This document shows positions 7,004-15,568 of a stretch of DNA of 64,000 nucleotides, in pieces (position 1 is the stretch's first letter; every line of letters starts with the position of its first letter). The stretch covers positions 310,001 to 374,000 of the forward strand of contig NZ_JBHUOP010000004.1 of assembly GCF_042683685.1 (NCBI RefSeq), in the 5' to 3' direction. A program made the translations under genes and the position numbers. Source of the DNA: Timonella corticicola. GTDB lineage: Bacteria; Actinomycetota; Actinomycetes; Actinomycetales; Cellulomonadaceae. A model generated the notes under the pieces. The model did not search any database. It had not been told where the DNA came from and worked only from the letters and a program-made list of their open reading frames with translations.

Positions 7004-9550
7004 TCACTGATCCGAAGCGGATACCTTGATCGCACGTTCAACACCTGCGAGGCATTCGACCACGAGACGGCGCAGCGCTGGGGCAGCATCCGCGTTGGAG
7101 TCGAGCCAGCCCTGGGTAGCCGAGCGCAACTCCTCGTTCGCGAGTGGGCTCGGGTAGAAGCCCTCAAGGATCTGCGATGCCATGTGGAACGACCGCTCGG
7201 TCCAGATCCGGTTCAGCGAGTCGAGGTATGGAGCCACGAAACCGGACAGCACGGACGCGTCGTTGACGTGGTTGAAGCCCAGACCGGCGGCGCGGACGAT
7301 AGCGTTTGGCTGTTCGTCGTTGTTGAAGATCAGGTCGAATGCGGCCTGCTTGCCCTCTACAGTTGGGATAGCAGCACGGGCGCGGGCTGCTGCTTGGCGT
7401 CCGTTAGCGGTGTCGTCCTCGGCCAACGCCGCATCAATCTCGGCGCTGCCAGCACGTCCGGCGAGTACGAGACCTTCAAGGATTTCCCAACGCAGATCGG
7501 TGTCCACGGTCAGGCCCTCAAGCCTGACAGAACCATCGTGCAGTCCAGCCAAGGCGTCCACGTGCTCACCCTGAGTTGGAGTGGCAGCAAGATACTTCAC
7601 AAACTGGAACTGAGCGTCCGAACCAGGCTCAGCATCCTGAGCGAGGCTCCACAGTGCGTCACCGAGAAGTGCTACGGCGGCGTCACGGCGGTCCGGTGCA
7701 ACATACGCGTGTGCGGTCAGGAGCAACTGCGCGAGAGTCGAACGAAGAGTCGTGGACTCGGTTTCTGGCGCGATGTGGCTGAGCACGAGTGCAACGTAGT
7801 CCGAGGCGGGGAATTCACCGTCGCGGGTGGCATCCCAGATCGACGCCCACACGAGCGAACGTGCGAGCGGGTCCTCGATTGCGGACAGCGAATCGCGAGC
7901 GACCTCAAGCGAGTCAGCGTCGAGGCGGATCTTCGCGTACGCTAGGTCATCGTCGTTGAGCAGGATGAGCGCTGGACGCTGCTTGCCCACAAACTCAGGT
8001 AGCGCGGTCGACTCACCGTCGACATCGAGTTCCACACGCTCGGTGCGGACCAGAGAGCCGTCCTCGTTGAAGTCGTAGAAGCCCACGGCCATGCGGTGCG
8101 GACGAATCGTTGGGTAGTCGGCTGGGGCGCTCTGCACAATGTTGAACGCGGTGATCGTGCCGTCCTCATCAACCCGGATGTCCGAGGCGAGGGTGTTCAC
8201 GCCCGCAGTCTCCAGCCACAACTTGGCCCACGAGGTCAGTTCGCGGCCCGAGGTTACCTCGAGTTCCGCAAGCAGGTCAGACAGTTCGGTGTTCTTGAAC
8301 TCGTGCTTCTTGAAGTACGCGGCAACACCCTGCATGAACTTGTCCAAACCAACCCAGGCAACGAGCTGCTTGAGGACCGAGCCGCCCTTCGCGTACGTAA
8401 TGCCGTCAAAGTTCACGTACACATCTTCGAGGTCATTGATGTTCGCAACGATTGGGTGAGTCGATGGCAGTTGATCCTGACGGTAGGCCCAGGTCTTCTC
8501 CATCGCGTTGAAGGTGGTCCAAGCCCCCTTCCACTCGGTTGCCTCAGCGGTGGCGAGAGTCGAGGCCCACTCCGCGAAGGACTCGTTGAGCCACAGATCG
8601 TTCCACCAGTTCATGGTGACCAGGTCCCCGAACCACATGTGCGCGAGCTCGTGCAGGATCGTGACAACGCGGCGTTCCTTGATGGCGTCGGTAACCTTGG
8701 AACGGAACACGTAGGTTTCGGTGAAAGTGACACAGCCAGCGTTCTCCATCGCGCCCGCGTTGAACTCCGGTACGAACAACTGGTCGTACTTGTCGAACGG
8801 GTATGGGTAGTCGAACTGCGCCTCAAAGAACTCGAAACCTTGACGGGTCTTGTCGAACACGTAGTCGGCGTCCATGTACTGCGACAGCGACTTACGGCAG
8901 AACACACCAAGTGGAATAACCCGGCCATCAGCCGAGGTCAGTTCCGAACGCTGCACGTCATACGGTCCAGCGACGAGCGCGGTGATGTACGACGAAATTC
9001 GTGGAGTCGGCTCAAACGCCCACGTAGTGGTGCCCTCGCCGGCAGCGGTTGGCTGCGGGGTCGGCTGGTTCGACACAACTTCCCAGTGCGCTGGGGCGGT
9101 GATCGTGAACTGGAAGGTTGCCTTCAGATTCGGCTGCTCAAACACCGTGAACATACGGCGCGAGTCAGGAACCTCAAACTGCGAGTACAGGTACACCTCG
9201 CCGTCCACAGGGTCAACAAAGCGGTGCAAGCCCTCACCGGTGTTCATGTAAACGCACTGAGCGGACACCTCAAGAACGTTGTCCGCCGCCAAGTTCTCCA
9301 ACGCGATACGCGAATCCGCATACACGCTTGCAGGGTCCAACGCGGTGCCGTTCAAAACAATCGAATCAACCGACTGCGCGATCAGATCGATGAAGGTGGA
9401 CGACCCCTCCTTCGCCGAGAACGTCACCTTGGTGTGCGAGGCAAACGTGGTCTCGCTGGTGGTCAGGTCAAGTGCTACCTCGTAAGCGTCAACGCTTACC
9501 AAACCCGCACGTTCTTCAGCTTCAAGACGGGTGAGGTTCTCTGCCGGCAT
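7004..9550 (-). CDS. pepN: Aminopeptidase N (M1 family)
   Basis: PepN removes N-terminal residues from peptides in the cytoplasm using zinc. The 848-residue protein has the M1 layout: a beta N-terminal domain, a thermolysin-like catalytic domain with the exopeptidase motif GAMEN at 266-270 and zinc ligands HELAH at 300-304 plus Glu323 (NESF), then a long helical ERAP1-like C-terminal domain. The frame is open 13 codons further up. The ATG at 9550 is chosen because AAGGAG lies 8 nt before it and it gives the usual MPAENLTR start. A strong terminator follows. Assignment is firm. Confidence 0.97.
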   Translation of the reverse strand: MPAENLTRLEAEERAGLVSVDAYEVALDLTTSETTFASHTKVTFSAKEGSSTFIDLIAQSVDSIVLNGTALDPASVYADSRIALENLAADNVLEVSAQCVYMNTGEGLHRFVDPVDGEVYLYSQFEVPDSRRMFTVFEQPNLKATFQFTITAPAHWEVVSNQPTPQPTAAGEGTTTWAFEPTPRISSYITALVAGPYDVQRSELTSADGRVIPLGVFCRKSLSQYMDADYVFDKTRQGFEFFEAQFDYPYPFDKYDQLFVPEFNAGAMENAGCVTFTETYVFRSKVTDAIKERRVVTILHELAHMWFGDLVTMNWWNDLWLNESFAEWASTLATAEATEWKGAWTTFNAMEKTWAYRQDQLPSTHPIVANINDLEDVYVNFDGITYAKGGSVLKQLVAWVGLDKFMQGVAAYFKKHEFKNTELSDLLAELEVTSGRELTSWAKLWLETAGVNTLASDIRVDEDGTITAFNIVQSAPADYPTIRPHRMAVGFYDFNEDGSLVRTERVELDVDGESTALPEFVGKQRPALILLNDDDLAYAKIRLDADSLEVARDSLSAIEDPLARSLVWASIWDATRDGEFPASDYVALVLSHIAPETESTTLRSTLAQLLLTAHAYVAPDRRDAAVALLGDALWSLAQDAEPGSDAQFQFVKYLAATPTQGEHVDALAGLHDGSVRLEGLTVDTDLRWEILEGLVLAGRAGSAEIDAALAEDDTANGRQAAARARAAIPTVEGKQAAFDLIFNNDEQPNAIVRAAGLGFNHVNDASVLSGFVAPYLDSLNRIWTERSFHMASQILEGFYPSPLANEELRSATQGWLDSNADAAPALRRLVVECLAGVERAIKVSASDQ

Positions 9551-9739
9551 TATGCCTCTCCTTAAGGAAATCAACACGAATGAATCCATTGTCTCACCAA
9601 ACTCAAACGCTTGACGCGTCGCATTTGCCTAGATCAGCCACCAGCGCAACCGATAGGCTAGAGCATGACGCAGCCGGATCGTCGGCAATAAACCGGGGCG
9701 CTATAGCGCCATACAGACGCTTAAAAAGAGGGAAGCAAC

Positions 9740-10348
9740 ATGCCCGCAACCACCAACATCGCAGACTTCTGGTTCGACCCAATGTGCCCCTGGGCGTGGA
9801 TGACCTCCCGCTGGATGGACGAGGTCACCCGCGTGCGCGACATCGACGTGCGCTGGCACGTCATGTCACTGTCCGTCCTCAACGAGGGCCGCGAACTCGA
9901 CGAGAAATACACCGAACTCATGCGCGAGGGATGGGGTGCCGTCCGCGTCCTCATCGCAGCGCAGCAGCGCCACGGCGCTGCGGCACTCAAGCCGCTTTAC
10001 GACGAGATGGGTACCCGCCTACACCCCGGCGGCAGATCCGACCGCAAGCAAGTCACGATCGAAGCGCTCGCGGACGCCGGGCTCGACGCAGATCTCATCG
10101 ACGCCTATGACTCGACCGAATACGATGAGGCGCTCCGAACATCGCACTCAGAAGGTATCCGCCAGGTGGGGGAGGACGTGGGCACCCCGGTTGTGGCATT
10201 CAACGGTGTCGCATTCTTCGGGCCAGTGGTCACCCCAGCTCCGAAGGGCGAAGACGCGGGTCGCCTGTGGGACGGCTGCGTTCTCGTGGCCTCAACCCCT
10301 GGATTCTTCGAACTCAAGCGCACCCGTACCGAGGGACCGCAATTCTGA
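9740..10348 (+). CDS. DsbA-fold oxidoreductase, mycothiol-dependent nitroreductase (Rv2466c) relative, CPWA active site
   Basis: The 202-residue protein closely follows the actinobacterial Rv2466c family: ADFWFDPMCPW, TSRW, then WHVMSLSVLNEGREL. In M. tuberculosis that family uses a CPWC motif with mycothiol. Here the motif is CPWA, with Cys16 kept and the second cysteine replaced by Ala19, which suggests a monothiol mechanism. The cis-proline segment VGTPVVAFNG is present. No signal peptide is seen, so it is cytoplasmic. The start has a GGGA-type ribosome site. The substrate is unknown. The missing resolving cysteine is what distinguishes it from the characterised homologue. Confidence 0.9.
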   Translation: MPATTNIADFWFDPMCPWAWMTSRWMDEVTRVRDIDVRWHVMSLSVLNEGRELDEKYTELMREGWGAVRVLIAAQQRHGAAALKPLYDEMGTRLHPGGRSDRKQVTIEALADAGLDADLIDAYDSTEYDEALRTSHSEGIRQVGEDVGTPVVAFNGVAFFGPVVTPAPKGEDAGRLWDGCVLVASTPGFFELKRTRTEGPQF

Positions 10349-10437
10349 ATGGGGAACAGTCCCCTTTGACCGCATGACGTTGATTCCACGGCAACCGGTA
10401 ACGTGAGGGTGCTAAGAACCACAGGAGTGACGCACGA

Positions 10438-11088
10438 ATGACCGAATACACCCCCGGCGCACAACGACCTCCGGCCCCGCCGCATCGTCCCGCCACACCG
10501 AACCGATCAACCGGCCCATCACTCAGCACCCTCAACGCGATTGTCTGGGCACTTGTAGTCGTCGACGTTGTGCTGATCGGAATCGCCATAGCCATGGCGG
10601 CGCAGTTCTTCTCCGGACCATCATCCAATCAGGTGGCGGATGACCGCACACCAGGTTCCTCTTCACCTGCACCAGATAGTGAGCCGGACGGCTCCGAGGG
10701 CCAAGAACCCGATGCCGAAGACCTCGCGGACATCACCGGGGCGGAAACGTTCACCACTCCCACCGGAAACATCATCTGCACGATCTCGTCCACCGGGGTT
10801 GTCTGCTCCATCGCGAAGTTGAACGATACCCCGGAAGAAAATCCCAACGGGTGTGAGGGATTCATCGGTTACGTCGTGGAACTTCGGTCATCTGGAACCA
10901 CGCTGCCATGCATCCCGAAGTCTGAGCTACCCGTAGCCGCAGGCGATGGTATCGAGGTGCTTGAGTATGGAGACTCCAAAACGGTCAACAACTTCGTCTG
11001 CGAATCCTCGAACACGGGGATGGCCTGCGAGGACTCGAACTCGGAGCGCGGTTTCAAGTTGGCGCGTGCAGGAATCACCACGCACTAG
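10438..11088 (+). CDS. Single-pass membrane protein with extracellular Cys-containing domain (DUF6636-like)
   Basis: The 216-residue protein has a Pro-rich cytoplasmic start, one membrane helix (about residues 36-60) and an acidic Ser/Pro/Asp linker to about residue 98. The extracellular domain starts FTTPTGNIICTISSTGVVCS and ends with NNFVCESSNTGMACED...GFKLARAGI. It has six cysteines. The paired 'F-x-x-P-x-G-N-I-x-C' and 'F-x-C...G-x-x-C...GF' blocks are common in actinobacterial envelope proteins; I recall the domain as DUF6636. AGGAG precedes the ATG. No function can be assigned. Confidence 0.82.
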   Translation: MTEYTPGAQRPPAPPHRPATPNRSTGPSLSTLNAIVWALVVVDVVLIGIAIAMAAQFFSGPSSNQVADDRTPGSSSPAPDSEPDGSEGQEPDAEDLADITGAETFTTPTGNIICTISSTGVVCSIAKLNDTPEENPNGCEGFIGYVVELRSSGTTLPCIPKSELPVAAGDGIEVLEYGDSKTVNNFVCESSNTGMACEDSNSERGFKLARAGITTH

Positions 11089-11113
11089 TGCTGCACCTCT
11101 CGCCCCGCCCGCT

Positions 11114-11180
11114 GAACTCAACCTTTTGTGCCCGAGATCAACCGAATGGCGGTTGATCTCGGGCACAAAACGTTGAGTTC
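11114..11180. repeat. Long intergenic inverted repeat (about 31-bp arms)
   Basis: Arms 11114-11144 and 11150-11180 pair with one mismatch around a 5-nt loop, 26 bp past the preceding stop. It is the longest stem in the window. The rest of the 11181-11367 gap holds no gene I can support. Confidence 0.88.
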
Positions 11181-11367
11181 GATTGCAGGGGTGTTGATTG
11201 GCGACGAGTGTGTTGCGTTGATGTGCCTGTCTCACGCCTGGTCCGGGGCTGGTGTGGGTGTTGCGCGTGCCTGTACCTGTAGCATTTGGCGTGCATGCTG
11301 CTGCGGTGTGGTGGAGGTTACCCCGCCTAAAGTTGGTGTTGTGGGTGGGAGTGTAGTTAACTTAATT

Positions 11368-11485
11368 CTGCGGCCATCACAGCGGTGAGGAAACGCCCGG
11401 TCCCATTCCGAACCCGGTAGCTAAGCTCACCAGCGTCGATGGTACTGCACTCGGGAGGGTGTGGGAGAGTAGAACGTGGCCGCAC
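11368..11485 (+). rRNA. rrf: 5S ribosomal RNA (orphan copy)
   Basis: The sequence has the actinobacterial 5S core: GCGGTGAGGAAACGCCCGGT, CATTCCGAACCCGG, and CTCGGGAGGGTGTGGGAGAG, with pairing ends CTGCGGCC and GGCCGCA. The ends are placed from base pairing and are good to a few bases. No 23S or 16S sequence lies upstream; the preceding 650 bases encode a membrane protein. A terminator follows directly. It is therefore a solitary 5S gene or the displaced end of an rrn operon. Confidence 0.93.
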
Positions 11486-11501
11486 TTAAACTTCATAAAA
11501 G

Positions 11502-11536
11502 AACGAGGATTCCCAAAGACGGGGATCCTCGTTTTT
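11502..11536 (+). terminator. Terminator after 5S rRNA
   Basis: An ACGAGGAT...ATCCTCGT stem is followed by TTTTTG, 16 bp past the 5S gene. Confidence 0.92.
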
Positions 11537-11553
11537 GTTGTGTCCTAGGTTTT

Positions 11554-11623
11554 GGCCCGTAACCCCGGTGCTTGGCCCATAGCCCTGGTGCCCATGGACC
11601 TAATGTCTGACGGTTTGGACGTA
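11554..11623. repeat. Dispersed intergenic repeat, family D, copy 1
   Basis: This stretch aligns by eye with 22251-22316. Shared blocks are C-C-Y-ATAGCC, CATGG-n-CCT-R-ATGT and TGAYGG at similar spacing. Both copies lie directly after the terminator of a stable RNA gene. No coding content is seen. Confidence 0.5.
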
Positions 11624-11659
11624 GGTTCTGACAGTCTGTGGGTTGGCGTACTAGCGGGT

Positions 11660-11726
11660 CGATGGGCTGTTTTTGGTCCGGGTGCATGATCTTTGGACGT
11701 GCACCCGGACCAAGAACAGCCCATCG
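11660..11726. repeat. Long intergenic inverted repeat (27-bp arms), family A
   Basis: Arms 11660-11686 and 11700-11726 differ by one wobble pair, with a 13-nt loop. The arm core GGGCTGTTTTTGGTCCGGGT recurs in altered form at 30474-30526 and 45829-45897. It lies between 5S and the convergent M13 peptidase gene. Confidence 0.85.
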
Positions 11727-11868
11727 AGTGTGAAGGGGCACAATCCTGAATGGCCTACACAACACTAAGGTCCGTGCCTCTCACATTGAAAGGCACGGAC
11801 CTTGGTGGTTTAACTAAGTCGCGTGGCTTAACTAAACGGGTCGGTCTAGCTAAATGGATCAGTGAGTG

Positions 11869-13866
11869 TTACCAGATGCGAACGCGATCCTCAGGAGCAA
11901 GGTAGAGGGCGTCGCCTTCCCTCACTCCGAACGTCTCAGCAAACAGATCAACGTTGGCTGCGATCTGATTGCAGCGGAACTCGGCGGGGGCGTGCGGGTC
12001 GGTCGCAAGACGCGTAACCATGAGTTCGTCGTGCATCTTTGTCTGCCAGACCTGAGCCCAGGAGAAGAACACCCGCTCTGCGCCGGTCAACCCATCGATG
12101 ACAGGGGCGTCATCGAGGCTGCCGCCGAGCGCGAGAGCATACGCCTTCAGCGCGATGGACAGGCCGCCGAGGTCACCGATGTTCTCACCGATGGTCAGCG
12201 CGCCATTGACCTTGTGCTCCTCAGACAACTGGGCAGGAGTAAGAGCCTCGTATTGAGCGATCAAAGCGCCGGTGCGCTTCTCAAACTCCTCGCGGTCCTG
12301 CTCCGTCCACCACGATTCCAAGCGTCCAGCACCGTCATACTTAGAACCCTGGTCATCGAAACCGTGGCCGATCTCGTGACCGATGACCGCGCCGATGCCA
12401 CCGAAGTTCGCGGCGTCCTCGGCCTCCGGGTCAAAGAACGGAGGTTGCAGAATCGCAGCTGGGAACACGATCTCGTTCATACCCGGGTTGTAGTAGGCGT
12501 TGACGGTCTGTGGGGTCATGAACCACTCGTCGCGGTCAAGCGGCTTGCCGATCTTCTCAAGTTCGCGCAGAGTCTCAAGCTCGGAGGAACGACGCGAGTT
12601 GCCCACAAGATCCTTCGGATCGATAGCGAGCTTCGAGTAGTCCTTCCACTTGACCGGGTACCCGATCTTTGGCGTGAAGGCGTCGAGTTTGGCCAGGGCC
12701 TTCACCTTGGTTTCCTCGCCCATCCAGTCAAGCGAGGTGATCGACTCGCGGTACGCCTCAATGAGGTAGCCAACGAGTCGGTCCATCTTCTCCTTGTGCG
12801 ACGGTGGGAAGTAACGTGAAACGTACACCTCGCCGACAGCCTCACCGAGGGACCCCTCAACCATCGAGACGCCACGCTTCCAGCGCTCGCGTACTGCCTT
12901 TGCACCGGAGAGGGTGCGGCCGTAGAAGTCGAAGTTCTCCTCGACGAAGTCGTCGGTTAGCAACGATGCGCGGCCAGAGATGATGTGGAACGTGAACCAC
13001 AGATCCCACTGCGACTGGTCCGCAGCGGCCCAGAGTTCAGCGAAGCCGGTGAAGAAGTCAGGCTCGCGCACAACGAGGGTGTCGAACGACCCTGCAGGGG
13101 CATTCACTCCAGCCAGCCAAGCGGCGAAGTCGAATCCGGGCGCGGAAGCCGCCAACTCGTCGAAAGTCATAGGGTTGTACGTCAACTCGGAGTCGCGGTC
13201 ACGCACAACGTCCCAGTGCTGTGCAGCCAACCTGGTCTCCAGAGCCAAAACCTGCTCGGCGGCGGCACCAGCCTCATCCTCAGCGGCGCGGCCTGCGAGC
13301 ACGAGCGTGCGTGCGACGTGCTTGACGTATGCCTCGCGAATGTCCTTGTACTTTTCCTCGCGGTAGTAAGACTCGTCTGGAAGGCCGAGGCCGCTCTGAT
13401 AGGCATATACGACGTACTTTTCAGGATCCTTGGCATCGTTGTCCACGTAGAATCCGAACGCGCCGAGTGCTCCCGTGCGCTGCAACTCGCCGAGTGCGTG
13501 TGCACGTTGGGAGGAATCGGTAAGTCCATCGATGACGGCGAAGTCCTCCTCGAGCGGCGTGGTCCCCAGTTCATTGATGCGGTCGGTGTCCATGAAACTC
13601 GCGTACAGGCCACCAACCTGGCTCTCAACGCCGGAAAGTTCGCCCGCGGGCTTGGCGGCGAGTTCCAAGATGATGTCCTTGACGTTCTCCTCAGCCTGAT
13701 CGTGCAGGGCTCGGAATGCACCGTCGGAGGCGCGGTCGTCGGGGATCACATACTCATCAAGCCATGTGCCATTCACGTGGCGGAACAGATCGTCCTGGGG
13801 ACGAACGGACGGTGAGAAGACAGAGGTGTCGATTCCGGATTTACCGGAGTGTAAGGGTTGCGTCAT
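11869..13866 (-). CDS. pepO: M13 family metallopeptidase (PepO/neprilysin type)
   Basis: The 665-residue protein is an M13 zinc endopeptidase. The N-terminal helical domain starts with QDDLFRHVNGTWLDEYVIP, typical of the family. The catalytic part has NAYYNPGMNEIVFPAAILQP (about 456-475), the zinc motif HEIGH at 497-501 with the following GFDDQG, and ENIGDLGG with the third zinc ligand. The C-terminus ends in Trp after FRCNQIAANVD, as in other members. There is no signal peptide, so this is a cytoplasmic oligopeptidase form. No ribosome site is visible before the ATG. It stands alone between 5S and rpiB. Confidence 0.96.
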   Translation of the reverse strand: MTQPLHSGKSGIDTSVFSPSVRPQDDLFRHVNGTWLDEYVIPDDRASDGAFRALHDQAEENVKDIILELAAKPAGELSGVESQVGGLYASFMDTDRINELGTTPLEEDFAVIDGLTDSSQRAHALGELQRTGALGAFGFYVDNDAKDPEKYVVYAYQSGLGLPDESYYREEKYKDIREAYVKHVARTLVLAGRAAEDEAGAAAEQVLALETRLAAQHWDVVRDRDSELTYNPMTFDELAASAPGFDFAAWLAGVNAPAGSFDTLVVREPDFFTGFAELWAAADQSQWDLWFTFHIISGRASLLTDDFVEENFDFYGRTLSGAKAVRERWKRGVSMVEGSLGEAVGEVYVSRYFPPSHKEKMDRLVGYLIEAYRESITSLDWMGEETKVKALAKLDAFTPKIGYPVKWKDYSKLAIDPKDLVGNSRRSSELETLRELEKIGKPLDRDEWFMTPQTVNAYYNPGMNEIVFPAAILQPPFFDPEAEDAANFGGIGAVIGHEIGHGFDDQGSKYDGAGRLESWWTEQDREEFEKRTGALIAQYEALTPAQLSEEHKVNGALTIGENIGDLGGLSIALKAYALALGGSLDDAPVIDGLTGAERVFFSWAQVWQTKMHDELMVTRLATDPHAPAEFRCNQIAANVDLFAETFGVREGDALYLAPEDRVRIW

Positions 13867-13975
13867 ATTCCCACACTATTGCACCTGACACACTCAAGGG
13901 CAGTAGTTGAGACCGCTTTCGCTCAGCGGTGAACGCGGCGCACACAAAGTGGGTGTGATAGGGCAGAATGGAGGA

Positions 13976-14425
13976 ATGCGAGTACACATTGCTTCAGACC
14001 ACGCCGGATATTCCCTCAAGGCATACCTTGTCGCATACCTCAGCGAGAAGGGCCACGATGTGGTGGACCACGGCGCACACGAATATGACGCTCTCGACGA
14101 CTACCCGTCGTTCTGCTTTGACGCGGGCGAGGCCGTTGTCTCTGAGCCAGGAACACTTGGAATCGTCATTGGCGGTTCCGGCAACGGAGAGCAGATCGCC
14201 GCCAACAAGGTGAAGGGTGTGCGTGCTGCTCTCGCCTGGAACCTGGACACGGCCAGGCTGGCCCGTCAGCACAACGACGCAAACGTGATCGCAATCGGTG
14301 CGCGTCAGCACACTGTCGAGGAAGCCGCATCGTTCGTTGAGGCGTATCTTGCCGAGCCGTTCTCCGAGAATGAACGTCACCAGCGTCGTATTGACCAGCT
14401 TGCGCAGTACGAGAACGATCGCTAA
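13976..14425 (+). CDS. rpiB: Ribose-5-phosphate isomerase B
   Basis: RpiB interconverts ribose-5-phosphate and ribulose-5-phosphate in the pentose phosphate pathway. The 149-residue protein starts MRVHIASDHAGY, with the sugar-phosphate loop IGGSGNGEQIAANK. It is the mycobacterial type, where a glutamate (Glu72 here, Glu75 in M. tuberculosis) replaces the catalytic cysteine of the E. coli enzyme. The ATG at 13976 gives the exact family N-terminus, yet its only purine-rich site, GGAGG, ends one base before it, which is unusually close. nei follows 38 bp downstream, as in many actinobacteria. Confidence 0.95.
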   Translation: MRVHIASDHAGYSLKAYLVAYLSEKGHDVVDHGAHEYDALDDYPSFCFDAGEAVVSEPGTLGIVIGGSGNGEQIAANKVKGVRAALAWNLDTARLARQHNDANVIAIGARQHTVEEAASFVEAYLAEPFSENERHQRRIDQLAQYENDR

Positions 14426-14463
14426 ACCACACCCCACCCGCACGTACCTCCAAGAAAAGAACT

Positions 14464-15501
14464 ATGCCTGAAGGCCACACCGTCCACCGCCTTGCGCGCA
14501 CTTTTGACCATCTGTTTCGCGGCGAAGCTGTGAGCGTGACCAGCCCGCAGGGACGGTTCGCCGATGGTGCGGCATTGCTGAACGGCAGCCCGCTGTTGCG
14601 CGCTGAAGCGTTCGGTAAGCAAATGTTCTTGGGCTTTGGACCAGATCCGGCTGCGACACGTGAGGTTCCGGACGAGGACCTGAATTGGTTGCGTGTCCAC
14701 CTTGGACTGTATGGCTCATGGACGTTCGCGGGAGATGGCTCAGTGAGTACGGTGCATGCGATCGGCGCACCGCGCAAGAGGATCGGGGAACAAGAGCGGG
14801 TGCTCGATGCTGCAGTGCTCGCCCCGGGAACCGTAGCCGTGCACAGGTCCAACACAGCCGAATCCGTTGAATGGATCGTTCCGGACCCTCGCGGCCAAGT
14901 GAGGGCGCGAATCCTCGGCCAACACGCCGTTGCCGACCTGACCGGACCAACCGCCTGCGAGGTGCTGAACTTCCCAGAGATGCGCCGTGCCGCTGCCAAG
15001 CTCGGTCCGGACCCGTTACGATCCGATGCGGACCCACAACGGTTTATAGATCAGGTTCGTCGCAGCCGGATAGCGGTCGGTCAACAACTGATGAACCAAT
15101 CCGTCATCGCTGGTGTTGGTAACATCTATCGCGCTGAGGCGCTCTTCCGAGCGCATGTCGACCCCTATCTGCCCGGAAACCTGGTACCGGAAGAGACTCT
15201 ACGCGCGATGTGGGATGACCTGGTTGTCCTCATGGAGTATGGGGTCAAAACCGGCGCTATCGTTACAACCGAGCCAGAAGATCGCGATAAGGGCATGGAT
15301 CCGGCCGCACTCGCCGAAGCCAGTGGACGTAGGGCCGTCACCCGTCAAAACACGGATGGCGACCCTGACGCTGTGCCTCGGGATCGGTCGTTCTACGTGT
15401 ATCACCGGCACGGACAACCCTGCAGGATCTGTGGAACCACAGTCTCTATCGCTGATATGCAGGCCCGTAAGCTCTATTGGTGCCCGACCTGCCAGAACTA
15501 G
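14464..15501 (+). CDS. nei: Fpg/Nei-family DNA glycosylase (endonuclease VIII)
   Basis: The enzyme excises oxidised bases and cuts the strand at the abasic site. The start MPEGHTVHRLAR supplies the catalytic Pro2 and Glu3 once Met is removed. The helix-two-turn-helix region includes QQLMNQSVIAGVGNIYRAEAL. The C-terminal zinc finger has Cys320, Cys323, Cys340 and Cys343. At 345 residues it is longer than E. coli Nei because of an insert around residues 270-310 before the zinc finger. 'MPEGH' rather than 'MPELP' places it with Nei, not MutM. It is probably co-transcribed with rpiB. Confidence 0.94.
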   Translation: MPEGHTVHRLARTFDHLFRGEAVSVTSPQGRFADGAALLNGSPLLRAEAFGKQMFLGFGPDPAATREVPDEDLNWLRVHLGLYGSWTFAGDGSVSTVHAIGAPRKRIGEQERVLDAAVLAPGTVAVHRSNTAESVEWIVPDPRGQVRARILGQHAVADLTGPTACEVLNFPEMRRAAAKLGPDPLRSDADPQRFIDQVRRSRIAVGQQLMNQSVIAGVGNIYRAEALFRAHVDPYLPGNLVPEETLRAMWDDLVVLMEYGVKTGAIVTTEPEDRDKGMDPAALAEASGRRAVTRQNTDGDPDAVPRDRSFYVYHRHGQPCRICGTTVSIADMQARKLYWCPTCQN

Positions 15502-15568
15502 ATCCGTTCGAACTGGACCAGCAGACCGGGCAGCGTGCACGTGGGGACATGGCTCGTCGAACTCTGAG

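Noticed and set aside
8096..9565. 489-codon open frame antisense to pepN
   Set aside because: It is the mirror of a high-GC gene with intact M1 motifs, has no recognisable domain and no ribosome site.
11128..11388. ORF containing Cys-Cys-Cys before the 5S gene, considered as a third poly-Cys leader
   Set aside because: The Cys run is far from the stop, the frame runs through a hairpin into 5S rRNA, and there is no ribosome site.
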